Virus record (IMG/VR): IMGVR_UViG_3300034105_002155
Location: 1 to 30,597 of that record
Strand: one strand, 5' to 3'
Length of the DNA stretch: 30,597 nt
Origin: a virus
Part shown: one piece after another, positions 1 to 7,764 of the stretch
Numbering within the stretch: the stretch's first letter is position 1
Layout of the letters: every line of letters begins with the position of its first letter
Notes under the pieces: generated by a model
What the model was told of the DNA's origin: nothing
Databases searched by the model: none
Seen by the model: only the letters and a program-made list of their open reading frames with translations
Made by a program: the position numbers and the translations under genes

Positions 1-494
1 TCCCACCGTTCTTCCCACCGTTCTTCCCACCACACTTCCCACCGTTCTTCCCACCGTTCTTTCCACCACACTTCCCACCGTTCTTCCCACCGTTCTTCCC
101 ACCACACTTCCCACCGTTCTTCCCACCGTTCTTTCCACCACACTTCCCACCGTTCTTCCCACCGTTCTTCCCACCACACTTCCCACCGTTCTTCCCACCG
201 TTCTTTCCACCACACTTCCCACCGTTCTTCCCACCGTTCTTCCCACCACACTTCCCACCGTTCTTCCCACCTTATTTTGCAGCAGAAACATGGGGACCAT
301 GCACAAGCTATCAAGTTATACAGCCAACATGTAATGGTGAAGATGTGTATCAAGGAATTTATCAAGGAACTAGAAGGACTTCTAGTCTTGGAAATGTAGA
401 AGTTTGTAGTGGATTGTCATTTATTGGATTTGGTTCATGTATTGCATCAAATAATAGAAGTTGTGGAGGATCGGGACCAGACGGTCCTTGCTAA
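1..494 (+). CDS. PPxF-repeat protein with Cys-rich C-terminus (5' partial)
   Basis: The frame is open from base 3 and enters from outside the window; the stop is TAA at 492-494. The first 23 visible tetrads (3-278) read Pro-Pro-X-Phe with X = Phe or His, and Tyr in the last one. About 71 residues follow, starting [10 protein letters not shown] and containing six cysteines, two adjacent Arg, and a Gly/Ser/Asn-rich end finishing GPDGPC. The W-x2-C ... C ... RR ... C pattern faintly recalls thrombospondin type-1 repeats, but I would not assign that family. The same repeat occurs in the gene at 6629-7702, which has two fibronectin-III-like domains ahead of it, so this is probably a second member of one family. 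By neighbours it is a virion surface or tail-tip protein (inference). No catalytic motif is seen. Confidence 0.8.
   Translation, partial: PPFFPPFFPPHFPPFFPPFFPPHFPPFFPPFFPPHFPPFFPPFFPPHFPPFFPPFFPPHFPPFFPPFFPPHFPPFFPPFFPPHFPPFFPPYFAAETWGPCTSYQVIQPTCNGEDVYQGIYQGTRRTSSLGNVEVCSGLSFIGFGSCIASNNRSCGGSGPDGPC
3..278 (+). repeat. PPxF-coding tandem repeat, 12-bp unit, 36/72-bp higher order
   Basis: Twenty-three 12-bp units keep the reading frame. CACACTTCCC recurs at 31, 67 and onward every 36 bp, giving the order F-F-H. A synonymous TTT-for-TTC change recurs at about 59, 131 and 203, so the true copied unit is 72 bp. The last unit encodes Tyr instead of His. Conserved synonymous sites point to recent unit duplication. 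Confidence 0.93.
473..488 (+). terminator. Short hairpin at gene end (weak terminator candidate)
   Basis: GGACC (474-478) pairs with GGTCC (483-487) around the loop AGAC, with one extra G-U pair outside. It lies inside the last codons of the PPxF gene. Only TTG follows, not a T-run, so termination is doubtful. It may instead affect translation of the gene at 501, which has no clear Shine-Dalgarno site. Confidence 0.25.
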
Positions 495-500
495 TAAAAT

Positions 501-779
501 ATGGAAGAAAAATATACGCACGAAAACTATCAGGACTGGATGCCTATGCCAGCCGAAAAGTTTATAGAAGAATATGATAAAAAAATAAGAGCAGTAAAAC
601 CTTGGGACCTTTTAAATCCAGAAGCATACACAACAGAAAGCGTTGCTAATGAAAGACTAGAAATATGTAGACAATGCCCAGAGTTTATAGCACTTACTAG
701 CCAATGCAAAAAATGTGGATGTTTTATGGCATTTAAAACAAAGCTATCTGAAGCAACATGCCCATTAAATAAGTGGTAG
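501..779 (+). CDS. Small zinc-ribbon-like protein
   Basis: This 92-aa protein has two CxxC-type knuckles: ICRQCPE near residues 55-61, then CKKCGCFM near 69-76, and a final Cys in ATCPLNKW. The arrangement C-x2-C ... C-x2-C-x-C ... C is that of small zinc-ribbon proteins common in marine and freshwater phages, often annotated only as hypothetical (I think of DUF6171-like families). The N-terminal half is charged and includes YQDWMPMPAEKF. No enzyme motif is seen. It starts six bases after the upstream stop with no strong ribosome binding site, so translational coupling is likely. Function unknown; a metal-stabilised structural or protein-binding role is the modest guess. Confidence 0.75.
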   Translation: MEEKYTHENYQDWMPMPAEKFIEEYDKKIRAVKPWDLLNPEAYTTESVANERLEICRQCPEFIALTSQCKKCGCFMAFKTKLSEATCPLNKW

Positions 780-797
780 TCTTAGAAATACTTACGG

Positions 798-803
798 TAT
801 AAT
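798..803 (+). promoter_or_regulatory. Possible -10 element TATAAT
   Basis: A consensus TATAAT lies in the 55-base gap ahead of the GTG-started gene at 835, with AGGAGG at 823-828 further down. No convincing -35 or TGn extension is present, so this is weaker than the other promoters here. Confidence 0.4.
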
Positions 804-834
804 TAGTTTAGGCAACATCGCCAGGAGGACAATA

Positions 835-1389
835 GTGGCAAGTACATTTCCAACAAGCAAAGATAACCTTTCAAACCCAGCAGCAACAGATGATTTATCT
901 GGACATGCTGCTCAACATGCAAATGCAAATGATGCAATTGAAGCATTAGAAAATGTAGTAGGTGTAACAAACTCTGCAGATTCATCTACTTTGACCTACA
1001 AAGTAAATGAGCTTTCAACATCACTCAATACTCTTTCAAACCAATCAGCTAATATTGAAACATTAATGGGTTTGGACGGAAACAACGATTTAACAATTTC
1101 AGGAATACAAAACAAGACTACTGTAGACTCATATAACTCAGCAGACTATCGGACAGCAACATATGCGCTACAGATTGTAAAAGCATCTACTGGCGAATCT
1201 TATTTTTCAAACATAACAGCTTTAAGAGGAGACTCAGACATATATGTATCTGAATCCAATATAGTAACAAATGCCACTTCTTCAATAGCAACAACAGCTT
1301 TTGAATCAACGGGTGGTATAATTAATCTAACAGTCACCCCAGTATCAGGAGAAGTTACTGTAAGATATTTTAGAACAGCGTTAAAATAA
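835..1389 (+). CDS. Putative tail-fibre/structural protein, 184 aa
   Basis: The start is GTG at 835, chosen because AGGAGG ends six bases upstream. The N-terminus contains NLSNPAATDDLSGHAAQHAN and then DAIEALENVVG, a pattern common at the N-termini of phage fibre and baseplate-associated proteins. A heptad-like stretch near residues 55-75 (LSTSLNTLSNQSANIETLM) could form a short coiled coil. The C-terminal half is beta-rich and ends in VTVRYFRTALK. That region resembles the C-terminus of the protein at 1413-3377 in layout (YRTA..A, then alternating Thr/Val/Ser strands), which suggests a shared trimeric fold. It is probably a virion fibre subunit; no enzymatic motif is seen. Confidence 0.7.
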   Translation: MASTFPTSKDNLSNPAATDDLSGHAAQHANANDAIEALENVVGVTNSADSSTLTYKVNELSTSLNTLSNQSANIETLMGLDGNNDLTISGIQNKTTVDSYNSADYRTATYALQIVKASTGESYFSNITALRGDSDIYVSESNIVTNATSSIATTAFESTGGIINLTVTPVSGEVTVRYFRTALK

Positions 1390-1412
1390 AGCAGTAAGAG
1401 GAGTCATAAATT

Positions 1413-3377
1413 ATGGCAATAGTAAATAAGAACTTTAGAGTAAAGAATGGCCTTATCGTTGACGGTTCCGTCGCAACGGTAAACGGATATAACGTATTAA
1501 CAGAGGCATCAACAGCCTTTATCATCAGCACAGTTGGCGGATCAGCAGATACAGCCAATACTCCTAATACTGTAGTAAAGCGTGACGGCTCAGGTAATTT
1601 TGCCGCAGGGACAATTACAGCATCTATTGTTGGTAATTTAACTGGTAACGTAACTGGTACAGTTTCAAGCCTTTCAAATCACACAACAGATACATTAACA
1701 GAGGGCACATCAAATTTATATTTTACTAATGCACGAGCATTAGCAGCAACCGCTGCCGCATACGACGCAGCAGGTGCCGCATCAAGCGCACAGGCAAACG
1801 CAGCAACAGACGCCACATCAAAGGTTGCCGCAGAAGCTTCAGCACGTAACACCGCAATTGCTTCAGCAATTGCAACAGAAGTTACAGATCGTAACTCTGC
1901 AATTGCAACTGCTAAAACAGCAGCTGAAGCCACAGCATCAGCAGATGCTACTTCAAAGGCAAACGCAGCGCAGTCTGCAGCATCAGCAGATGCTACTTCA
2001 AAGGCCAGCGCAGCTCAAGCAGCAGCGATCTCTGCAGCAGCAACAGATGCTACTACTAAAGCTAACGCCGCTAAAACAGCAGCTGAAGCCACAGCATCAG
2101 CAGATGCTACTTCAAAGGCAAACGCAGCTCAAGCAGCAGCAGAAGCCACCGCAGCAGCAGCACTTTCTTCACACCAATCAGATACAACAAATATTCATGG
2201 AATTGCAGATACTTCGCTTCTAGCAACTACAGCAAATGTAGCTACAGCCAAGTCAGAAGCAATTGCAGCAGCAGCATCAGCCTCAACATCAGCAATCTCA
2301 GCAGCAATTGCAACAGAAGTTACAGACCGTAACGCAGCAATCACTACTGCAGTTAATTCAGTTGTAGATGGTGCACCGTCACTTCTTAATACATTAAATG
2401 AAATTGCAGCAGCAATTGCAGATGATGAAAATTATGCAACAACCATGACAACAGCTTTAAATACAAAAGCACCACTTGCTTCACCAGCATTGACTGGCGT
2501 ACCAACAGCACCTACTGCAGCAGCAAATACTGATACAACTCAGGTTGCTACAACAGCATTTGCTAAAGCAGAAGCAGACGCAGCTCAAGCAGCAGCAGCA
2601 ACAGATGCAACAGATAAGGTAGCAGCAGAAGCAGCACTCAGAGTATCAGGCGACGCAGCTTCAGTATCAACTGCAGCAGCAGATGCAACAACTAAGGCTA
2701 ACGCAGCAAAAACCGCAGCAGAAGCCACCGCAGCAGCAGCACTTACAGCACACGAAGCAGACACAACAAATATTCATGGAATCGCAGACACTGCACTTCT
2801 AGCAACTACTGCAAACGTAGCAACAGCTAAGTCAGAGGCAATCTCAGCAGCAGCAACAGATGCTACAACCAAGGTTGCAGCCGAAGCTTCAGCACGAAAC
2901 TCAGCAATTTCAACTGCAATTTCAGGTGAGGTCACAGACCGCAACGCAGCAATCACAGCAGCTCAGTCAGCAGCTCAGTCAGCAGCAGAATCTACTGCAG
3001 CAAGCGCTCTTACAAATGTAAAGAATGGCACAACACCATTCACAGTAGTTAATGTAAATGATGTTGCAGCAGTACGGGCAGCAACTACAACAGTAGCATC
3101 CGCAGCAACTGTAAATGCTCTGACATGGGCAGCAGCAGATTACAGAACAGCTAAAGCACTTGTTAAGCTAAAAAATGGTGTAAACACTCAAGTTTCTGAG
3201 GTACTGCTTACACTTGATACAAGCAACAACGTAGCAATAACTGAATTTGGAACAATTACAACAGGAGTAGATCTTGGAACAGTAACAGCAGCATATGTTT
3301 CAGGCGATGTTTCAGTATCAGTAACAACAACCTACGCATCAACAGATGTAATGGTTTACGCAACACTGATTAAATAA
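1413..3377 (+). CDS. Large Ala-rich tail-fibre protein, 654 aa
   Basis: The start at 1413 has AGGAG at 1399-1403. The first 15 residues (MAIVNKNFRVKNGLI) nearly match the protein at 3442-3813, suggesting a shared attachment module. Next comes a short beta region with HTTDTLTEGTSNLYFTNARA, a signature common in phage fibres. Residues of about 110-570 are extremely rich in Ala, Ser and Thr, with repeated ADATSKANAAQSAA and AAEATA blocks that predict long helical coiled coil or rod. Two near-identical HxxDTTNIHGIADT segments occur, and an APLASPALTGVPTAPTA segment typical of fibres. The end is beta-rich and finishes YASTDVMVYATLIK. This is a long fibre shaft, probably trimeric. Repeats at DNA level make it prone to length change. 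Confidence 0.85.
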   Translation: MAIVNKNFRVKNGLIVDGSVATVNGYNVLTEASTAFIISTVGGSADTANTPNTVVKRDGSGNFAAGTITASIVGNLTGNVTGTVSSLSNHTTDTLTEGTSNLYFTNARALAATAAAYDAAGAASSAQANAATDATSKVAAEASARNTAIASAIATEVTDRNSAIATAKTAAEATASADATSKANAAQSAASADATSKASAAQAAAISAAATDATTKANAAKTAAEATASADATSKANAAQAAAEATAAAALSSHQSDTTNIHGIADTSLLATTANVATAKSEAIAAAASASTSAISAAIATEVTDRNAAITTAVNSVVDGAPSLLNTLNEIAAAIADDENYATTMTTALNTKAPLASPALTGVPTAPTAAANTDTTQVATTAFAKAEADAAQAAAATDATDKVAAEAALRVSGDAASVSTAAADATTKANAAKTAAEATAAAALTAHEADTTNIHGIADTALLATTANVATAKSEAISAAATDATTKVAAEASARNSAISTAISGEVTDRNAAITAAQSAAQSAAESTAASALTNVKNGTTPFTVVNVNDVAAVRAATTTVASAATVNALTWAAADYRTAKALVKLKNGVNTQVSEVLLTLDTSNNVAITEFGTITTGVDLGTVTAAYVSGDVSVSVTTTYASTDVMVYATLIK

Positions 3378-3390
3378 TTAATAAAAGGTA

Positions 3391-3411
3391 TGGGGTCCTT
3401 TCAAAACCCCA
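3391..3411 (+). terminator. Hairpin between fibre genes
   Basis: TGGGGT (3391-3396) pairs perfectly with ACCCCA (3406-3411) around a nine-base loop in the 64-base gap after the long fibre gene. A-rich rather than T-rich sequence follows, so it may be a partial terminator or a 3'-end stabiliser. Its G4/C4 stem resembles the stronger hairpins at 7711, 19391 and 23439. Confidence 0.35.
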
Positions 3412-3441
3412 CCAAAAACATTAGGGGATATGTGAACTTAA

Positions 3442-3813
3442 ATGGCAATAGTAAATAAAAACTTCAAGGTTAAAAATGGCCTTAACGTAGCAGGACCTGC
3501 AACATTTGATGCAGCAGTAAATGTAGACAACTTAGTCTTAAATTCAACCCCCCTTGCCTTCGACTCATCAACTGGAAGATTAAAAATCCAGATTAATGGT
3601 GCTTGGAAGGAAATTGCCCTTTTAACAGATGCGGCAGAAGATCTAGAAGCTCTAACATTTATGGATATTGGATTGGCTATGGATTATAATGGTCAGCCAA
3701 TCTATACAGTATATGCAAACGGAGTAAATACCACAGCCACAAAATTTGCGGACGGTGGAGAGTACTCAACAGAAGTATATAGCATGAGCTTTGATTCTGG
3801 AACAATTGCATAA
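3442..3813 (+). CDS. Short fibre-module protein sharing the MAIVNKNF N-terminus
   Basis: This 123-aa protein begins MAIVNKNFKVKNGLNVAGPA, nearly identical to the start of the 654-aa fibre upstream. It then has DAAVNVDNLVLNSTPLAFDS and GRLKIQINGAWKEIALL, the usual short beta segments of fibre attachment or capping proteins. The remainder (MDIGLAMDYNGQPIYTVYAN, then GEYSTEVYSM) has no recognised motif. AGGGGA lies at 3423-3428, thirteen bases upstream, which is longer than usual. Sharing the anchor without the shaft suggests a short fibre, a competing subunit for the same docking site, or a fibre accessory protein (inference). Confidence 0.7.
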   Translation: MAIVNKNFKVKNGLNVAGPATFDAAVNVDNLVLNSTPLAFDSSTGRLKIQINGAWKEIALLTDAAEDLEALTFMDIGLAMDYNGQPIYTVYANGVNTTATKFADGGEYSTEVYSMSFDSGTIA

Positions 3814-3842
3814 TTGTTTTGGAATTATTGTAGTGCTATAAT
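3814..3842 (+). promoter_or_regulatory. Promoter, TTGTTT-17-TATAAT with TGC extension
   Basis: A -35-like TTGTTT (3814-3819), a 17-base spacer and TATAAT (3837-3842) preceded by TGC form a good sigma70-type promoter. Initiation would fall near 3849, upstream of AAGGGG and the ATG at 3875. The core TGCTATAATT recurs at 7740 and 19433. Confidence 0.75.
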
Positions 3843-3874
3843 TAACAAATAAGTCTAAACAAGGGGTGGCAAAT

Positions 3875-6607
3875 ATGTCAACAGTAAGAATTCAAGTAAG
3901 AAGAGGTACCGCTTCACAATGGACCTCAGTAAATCCAATTTTGGCAGCAGGAGAAATGGGTGTCGAGTCAGACACAAACCTATTTAAATTCGGTAACGGA
4001 TCTTCTACATGGACTGCCCTTGCATATGCAAACAATTCAGATGTAGCGATTGGTGAAATATCCCAAGACGCAATTAACACCGCCCTTTCAATGGGAGCGG
4101 GGCTCACAAAGTCATACAACGATGGAACGAATACAATCCAGATAACAGTAGACTCAACAGTCGTAGCACTTAAGTCTTATGTAGACACTGGCGACGCAGC
4201 TTCAGTATCAACTGCAGCAGCAGATGCCACTACAAAAGCTAATGCAGCCCAAGCAGCCGCAATTTCAGCAGCAGCAGCAGATGCCACTACAAAAGCTAAT
4301 GCAGCACGAGCAGCAGCAGAAGCAACAGCTGCAGCAGCACTTTCAGGTCTTTCAAATACAGTAGATTCAGATTTTGTACCAGTATCTGACCTTGGTCAGC
4401 CAAATGGTGTTGCAACACTTAATGCAAGCACAAAAGTTCCTACATCACAAATAGATACAGATATAATTGCTCTTAAGACATACGTTCAATCACAAGATAC
4501 AGCTGCTATTCTTTCAGCTAACACTTACACTGATGGTCAGGTTGCTAACTTAATTGGTGGCGCACCAGCAGCACTAAATACTTTAATTGAACTTTCTACA
4601 GCTTTGGGTGCAGATGCAAACTTTTCAACAACAGTAACAAATGCACTTGCTTCAAAAGCACCACTAGCCGCACCAACATTTACAGGAGCAGTAGTTCTTC
4701 CTTCAACAACTTCGATTGGAAATGTTGAGGGTGGGGAAATTGCTTACCTAGATGGAGTAACATCTTCAATTCAAACTCAAATTAATGACAAGGCTCCTTC
4801 ATCTGGCCCAACATTCAGCGGCACAGTAACACTACCTTCAACAACTTCAATTGGTTTAGTAGACGCAACAGAAATTGCTTACTTAAACGGAGTAACATCA
4901 ACAGTTCAGGGTCAGCTCGATGCAAAGGCACCACTGGCTGGACCAATATTTACTGGCTCAGTAACACTCCCATCAACTACAGCAATAGGCACAGTAGATG
5001 GAACAGAAATTGGATACCTAGATGGAGTTACATCAACAATTCAGGGTCAGCTCGATGCAAAGGCACCACTGGCTGGACCAATATTTACTGGCTCAGTAAC
5101 ACTCCCATCAACTACAGCAATAGGATCAGTTGATGGAACAGAAATCGGATATCTAAACGGAGTAACATCAACAGTTCAAGGTCAGCTTGACTCAAAAGCA
5201 CCACTAGCTGGACCGATATTTACTGGCTCAGTGACACTACCTTCTACAACAGATATTGGACAGGTAACCGCAGAAGAAATTGGATACGTAAATGGAGTAA
5301 CATCTTCAATTCAAGGCCAGCTCGATGCAAAAGCACCATCCGCAGGCGCAGTATTTACAGGAAATATAACCCTTCCATCAACAACATCAATAGGACTAGT
5401 TAATTCAACTGAAATTGGATACTTAGATGGAGTTACATCTGCGGTTCAAGTACAACTTGATGCACTAGCGCCAAAAGCAAACGCAGTATTTACAGGAACA
5501 TTTGAAGCCCCAGTAGCAACAATTACTGGAGCCATGATGGCAAACGGAACAGTTACATCATCCCAGATTGCAGATGCAACAATTGCAACAGGCGATCTTG
5601 CAGACGGAGCTGTAACTTCAGCTAAAATTTTAGACGGAACTATTCTAACAGGAGATCTTGCAGACGAAGCTATAACATCAGCTAAGATTGCAAATGGAAC
5701 TATTGTAGATGCAGATATAAATGCGTCAGCAGGAATAGCCACATCAAAGATTGCTGGACTAGATACAGCACTTGGACTACGGGCTACTCTAGCAGGTCCA
5801 ACATTTACAGGTACAGTAGTTCTTCCGTCAACAACTTCAATAGGCCTAGTTGATTCAACAGAAATTGGATATGTAAATGGAGTAACATCTGCAATACAGA
5901 CACAGCTGGATGCAAAAGCACCACTTGCCTCACCAACATTTACAGGTACCGTCTCAGGAATTACAAAGACCATGGTTGGACTAGGATCTGTTGATAATAC
6001 AGCGGATGCTTCAAAACCAGTATCAACAGCACAGGCTACAGCAATCGCAGCTGCCAAATCAGAAGCAATTGCAGATGCAACTTCACAAGTTAATGCACTA
6101 TTAACAGGTGCACCAGCAGCTCTTAACACACTTGATGAACTTGCTGCAGCACTTGGTGATGATGCAAACTTTGCCTCATCAGTAACAACCTCTCTTGGAC
6201 TAAAAGCACCACTTGCCTCACCAACATTTACAGGTACAGTAACAGTTGCAGCAGCTGGCGTTGCGTTTACAGATAAAACACAAACAAAGGCTGGCGTACC
6301 TTCACGAACACCAATTGCAAGTACAATTTCTGCAAGCACAACATTGGCAGGAGGCCTACAAGATAACATGGTTCCGCTAGCTGGAGCTGTAGCAATTACA
6401 ATTGGCGATGCATCAAATGCACTGTATGCTGTTGGAGAATCAGTCGATTTCTACCAGATATCAGGAACTGGTGCAAGCTTTGCTAAAACAGGATCAGTCA
6501 ACCTTCTCTTCACACCAGGCGCATTGCTTAGAACAACATATTCTTCAGCAACTGCACAAAAAGTATCTTCAACTGACTGGTTGATATACGGAGATTTGAA
6601 AGCTTAA
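3875..6607 (+). CDS. Mtd_N-type tail fibre with 45-residue repeats, 910 aa
   Basis: I chose ATG 3875 because AAGGGG (3861-3866) is correctly placed for it; a GTG at 3866 is in frame but overlaps that site. Residues 1-50 (VRIQVRRGTASQWTSVNP, AAGEMGVESDT, FKFGNGSSTWTALAY) match the N-terminal domain of the major tropism determinant family. An Ala-rich helical stretch follows. Bases 4658-5467 hold six direct repeats of 45 residues built on AP..GP.FTG.V.LPSTT.IG ... EIGYL.GVTS. Shorter repeats of the IATGDLADGAVTSAKI type come next, then another 45-mer near 5788. The C-terminus (STTLAGGLQDNMVPLAG ... WLIYGDLKA) resembles fibre ends I associate with actinobacterial phages and is a candidate receptor-binding or trimerisation domain. 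Role: tail fibre for host recognition. Confidence 0.88.
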   Translation: MSTVRIQVRRGTASQWTSVNPILAAGEMGVESDTNLFKFGNGSSTWTALAYANNSDVAIGEISQDAINTALSMGAGLTKSYNDGTNTIQITVDSTVVALKSYVDTGDAASVSTAAADATTKANAAQAAAISAAAADATTKANAARAAAEATAAAALSGLSNTVDSDFVPVSDLGQPNGVATLNASTKVPTSQIDTDIIALKTYVQSQDTAAILSANTYTDGQVANLIGGAPAALNTLIELSTALGADANFSTTVTNALASKAPLAAPTFTGAVVLPSTTSIGNVEGGEIAYLDGVTSSIQTQINDKAPSSGPTFSGTVTLPSTTSIGLVDATEIAYLNGVTSTVQGQLDAKAPLAGPIFTGSVTLPSTTAIGTVDGTEIGYLDGVTSTIQGQLDAKAPLAGPIFTGSVTLPSTTAIGSVDGTEIGYLNGVTSTVQGQLDSKAPLAGPIFTGSVTLPSTTDIGQVTAEEIGYVNGVTSSIQGQLDAKAPSAGAVFTGNITLPSTTSIGLVNSTEIGYLDGVTSAVQVQLDALAPKANAVFTGTFEAPVATITGAMMANGTVTSSQIADATIATGDLADGAVTSAKILDGTILTGDLADEAITSAKIANGTIVDADINASAGIATSKIAGLDTALGLRATLAGPTFTGTVVLPSTTSIGLVDSTEIGYVNGVTSAIQTQLDAKAPLASPTFTGTVSGITKTMVGLGSVDNTADASKPVSTAQATAIAAAKSEAIADATSQVNALLTGAPAALNTLDELAAALGDDANFASSVTTSLGLKAPLASPTFTGTVTVAAAGVAFTDKTQTKAGVPSRTPIASTISASTTLAGGLQDNMVPLAGAVAITIGDASNALYAVGESVDFYQISGTGASFAKTGSVNLLFTPGALLRTTYSSATAQKVSSTDWLIYGDLKA
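4658..5467 (+). repeat. Six direct repeats of 135 bp in the fibre gene
   Basis: The unit encodes 45 residues from APLA to QLDAK. The third and fourth copies are nearly identical at DNA level: the stretch from about 4906 reappears at 5041, exactly 135 bp later, for some 80 bases. Other copies have diverged, so the gene has probably gained units by unequal recombination, the latest one recently. Confidence 0.9.
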
Positions 6608-6628
6608 TTGAATAGGGGAATATAAATA

Positions 6629-7702
6629 ATGGCAAAAAAAGTAGGTAAACACTCCGCAGCGGCTAATGATTTCTTAGAGCCAAAGCCAGTAGTAATAACA
6701 TCAGCAACCGATATTGGAACTGAACGAGTTTTAAATAACGGAGCAATTAATATAATCTGGACACTCCCAGCTGGATCGCCAGAAGCAACACTATATACCA
6801 TTACCCCATCACCAGCAGTATCTGGAGCACCTTGGACAACAACAGGATTATCATATCTTGCACAGGGATTGGCCTCAGATCAGCTATATACATTTTCAAT
6901 TGTTGCGTCTAATGGCGCAGGCGCAGCAGCAGCAACAGTAACATCTGCTGTGCGGTCAACAACAAAGCCAAGCGCTCCAACTTCAGCATCAGTAGCTTCA
7001 GCACACCCAGTAGCTAATCAAGATACAGTTACATGGTCTCCTCCTACATTTACTGGAGGAAAGGCTATTTCAAGCTATACAGTTGTTTCTTCAGATGGCC
7101 CATCTTATCCAAACTCTGTTTCTCCAAAAGCTATCGCAGAGACAGGTGGAACAACTCAAAGTTATACAATTTATGCAGTTAATCCAAACGGCTCAAGTCC
7201 AGGAACGGTTGTTGGACCAATAACAACATTTACACCACCTCACTTTCCGCCGTTTTTTCCACCTTACTTCCCACCATTCTTCCCGCCGTTCTTCCCACCA
7301 CACTTCCCACCGTTCTTCCCACCTTACTTCCCACCATTCTTCCCACCGTTCTTCCCACCACACTTCCCGCCATTTTTCCCACCTTACTTCCCACCATTCT
7401 TCCCACCATTCTTCCCACCTTACTTCCCACCGTTCTTCCCACCACACTTCCCACCATTCTTCCCACCATTCTTCCCACCTTACTTCCCACCATTCTTCCC
7501 ACCACACTTCCCACCATTCTTCCCACCGTTCTTCCCACCTTACTTCCCACCATTCTTCCCACCACACTTCCCACCGTTCTTCCCACCATTCTTCCCACCT
7601 TACTTCCCACCATTCTTCCCACCACACTTCCCACCGTTCTTCCCGCCATACTTTGCGCCACCAACATTTGGTGGAAGTAAATGGTCACCAAGAGCATACT
7701 AA
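6629..7702 (+). CDS. Fibronectin-III protein with 35 PPxF tetrads
   Basis: The start at 6629 follows AGGGG (6614-6618). The 357-aa product has two fibronectin-III-like domains: about residues 25-110 ([10 protein letters not shown] ... [12 protein letters not shown]) and 112-200 ([48 protein letters not shown]). Residues 203-342 are 35 uninterrupted Pro-Pro-X-Phe tetrads with X = His, Phe or Tyr. A short tail follows, [15 protein letters not shown]. No signal peptide or membrane segment is seen. Phage FnIII domains usually sit on virion surfaces and bind carbohydrate weakly. The diproline-aromatic rod could form an extended polyproline-II-like stalk (inference). Its prolines are obvious candidate substrates for the five hydroxylase-like enzymes that start about 500 bp downstream. 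Confidence 0.85.
   Translation: MAKKVGKHSAAANDFLEPKPVVITSATDIGTERVLNNGAINIIWTLPAGSPEATLYTITPSPAVSGAPWTTTGLSYLAQGLASDQLYTFSIVASNGAGAAAATVTSAVRSTTKPSAPTSASVASAHPVANQDTVTWSPPTFTGGKAISSYTVVSSDGPSYPNSVSPKAIAETGGTTQSYTIYAVNPNGSSPGTVVGPITTFTPPHFPPFFPPYFPPFFPPFFPPHFPPFFPPYFPPFFPPFFPPHFPPFFPPYFPPFFPPFFPPYFPPFFPPHFPPFFPPFFPPYFPPFFPPHFPPFFPPFFPPYFPPFFPPHFPPFFPPFFPPYFPPFFPPHFPPFFPPYFAPPTFGGSKWSPRAY
7235..7654 (+). repeat. PPxF-coding tandem repeat, 35 units of 12 bp, 60-bp higher order
   Basis: The 420 bp are exactly 35 in-frame 12-bp units grouped in fives. The first three 60-bp groups give the order H-F-Y-F-F; the next three give Y-F-H-F-F, and the last Y-F-H-F-Y. The 12-bp unit is shared with the repeat at 3-278, but the higher-order period is 60 bp rather than 36/72, so the two arrays expanded separately. 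The + strand is strongly pyrimidine-rich. Confidence 0.95.
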
Positions 7703-7710
7703 TAAGTAAA

Positions 7711-7736
7711 GTTGGGGGCTAGCAATAGCCCCCAAC
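7711..7736 (+). terminator. Strong hairpin with GCAA loop
   Basis: GTTGGGGGCTA (7711-7721) pairs perfectly over 11 bases with TAGCCCCCAAC (7726-7736) around a GNRA-type GCAA loop. It begins eight bases after the FnIII gene ends. A T-run is missing, so it may be an imperfect terminator or a 3' stabiliser. A promoter core follows directly. Confidence 0.7.
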
Positions 7737-7739
7737 AAA

Positions 7740-7748
7740 TGCTATAAT
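7740..7748 (+). promoter_or_regulatory. Extended -10 promoter TGCTATAAT
   Basis: TGC plus consensus TATAAT (7743-7748) lies immediately after the hairpin and 17 bases before the ATG at 7765. No good -35 exists because that position is inside the hairpin. It probably drives 7765-8166 and perhaps the oxygenase cluster. Confidence 0.65.
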
Positions 7749-7764
7749 TTAAATAGGAGAAATA

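Noticed and set aside
1-270. CRISPR-like 36-bp periodicity
   Set aside because: There are no variable spacers; every base belongs to the 12-bp coding repeat in a continuous reading frame.
1774-2223. Gln-rich + strand open frame inside the Ala-rich fibre
   Set aside because: Frame-shifted reading of GCA repeats (GCA read as CAG); low complexity with no start signal.
5446-6369. Minus-strand open frame of 307 codons
   Set aside because: Shadow of the Mtd_N fibre gene, whose skewed codons (GCA, ACA, TCA) suppress stops on the other strand. No start signal.
3875-6607. Diversity-generating retroelement suggested by the Mtd-like N-terminus
   Set aside because: No reverse transcriptase, template repeat or adenine-biased variable repeat is visible; the similarity is limited to the N-terminal domain.
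7193-7697. Two long minus-strand open frames made of Trp/Glu/Arg/Val repeats
   Set aside because: They are mirror readings of the PPxF tandem repeat; low complexity, no ribosome site and opposite to every other gene.
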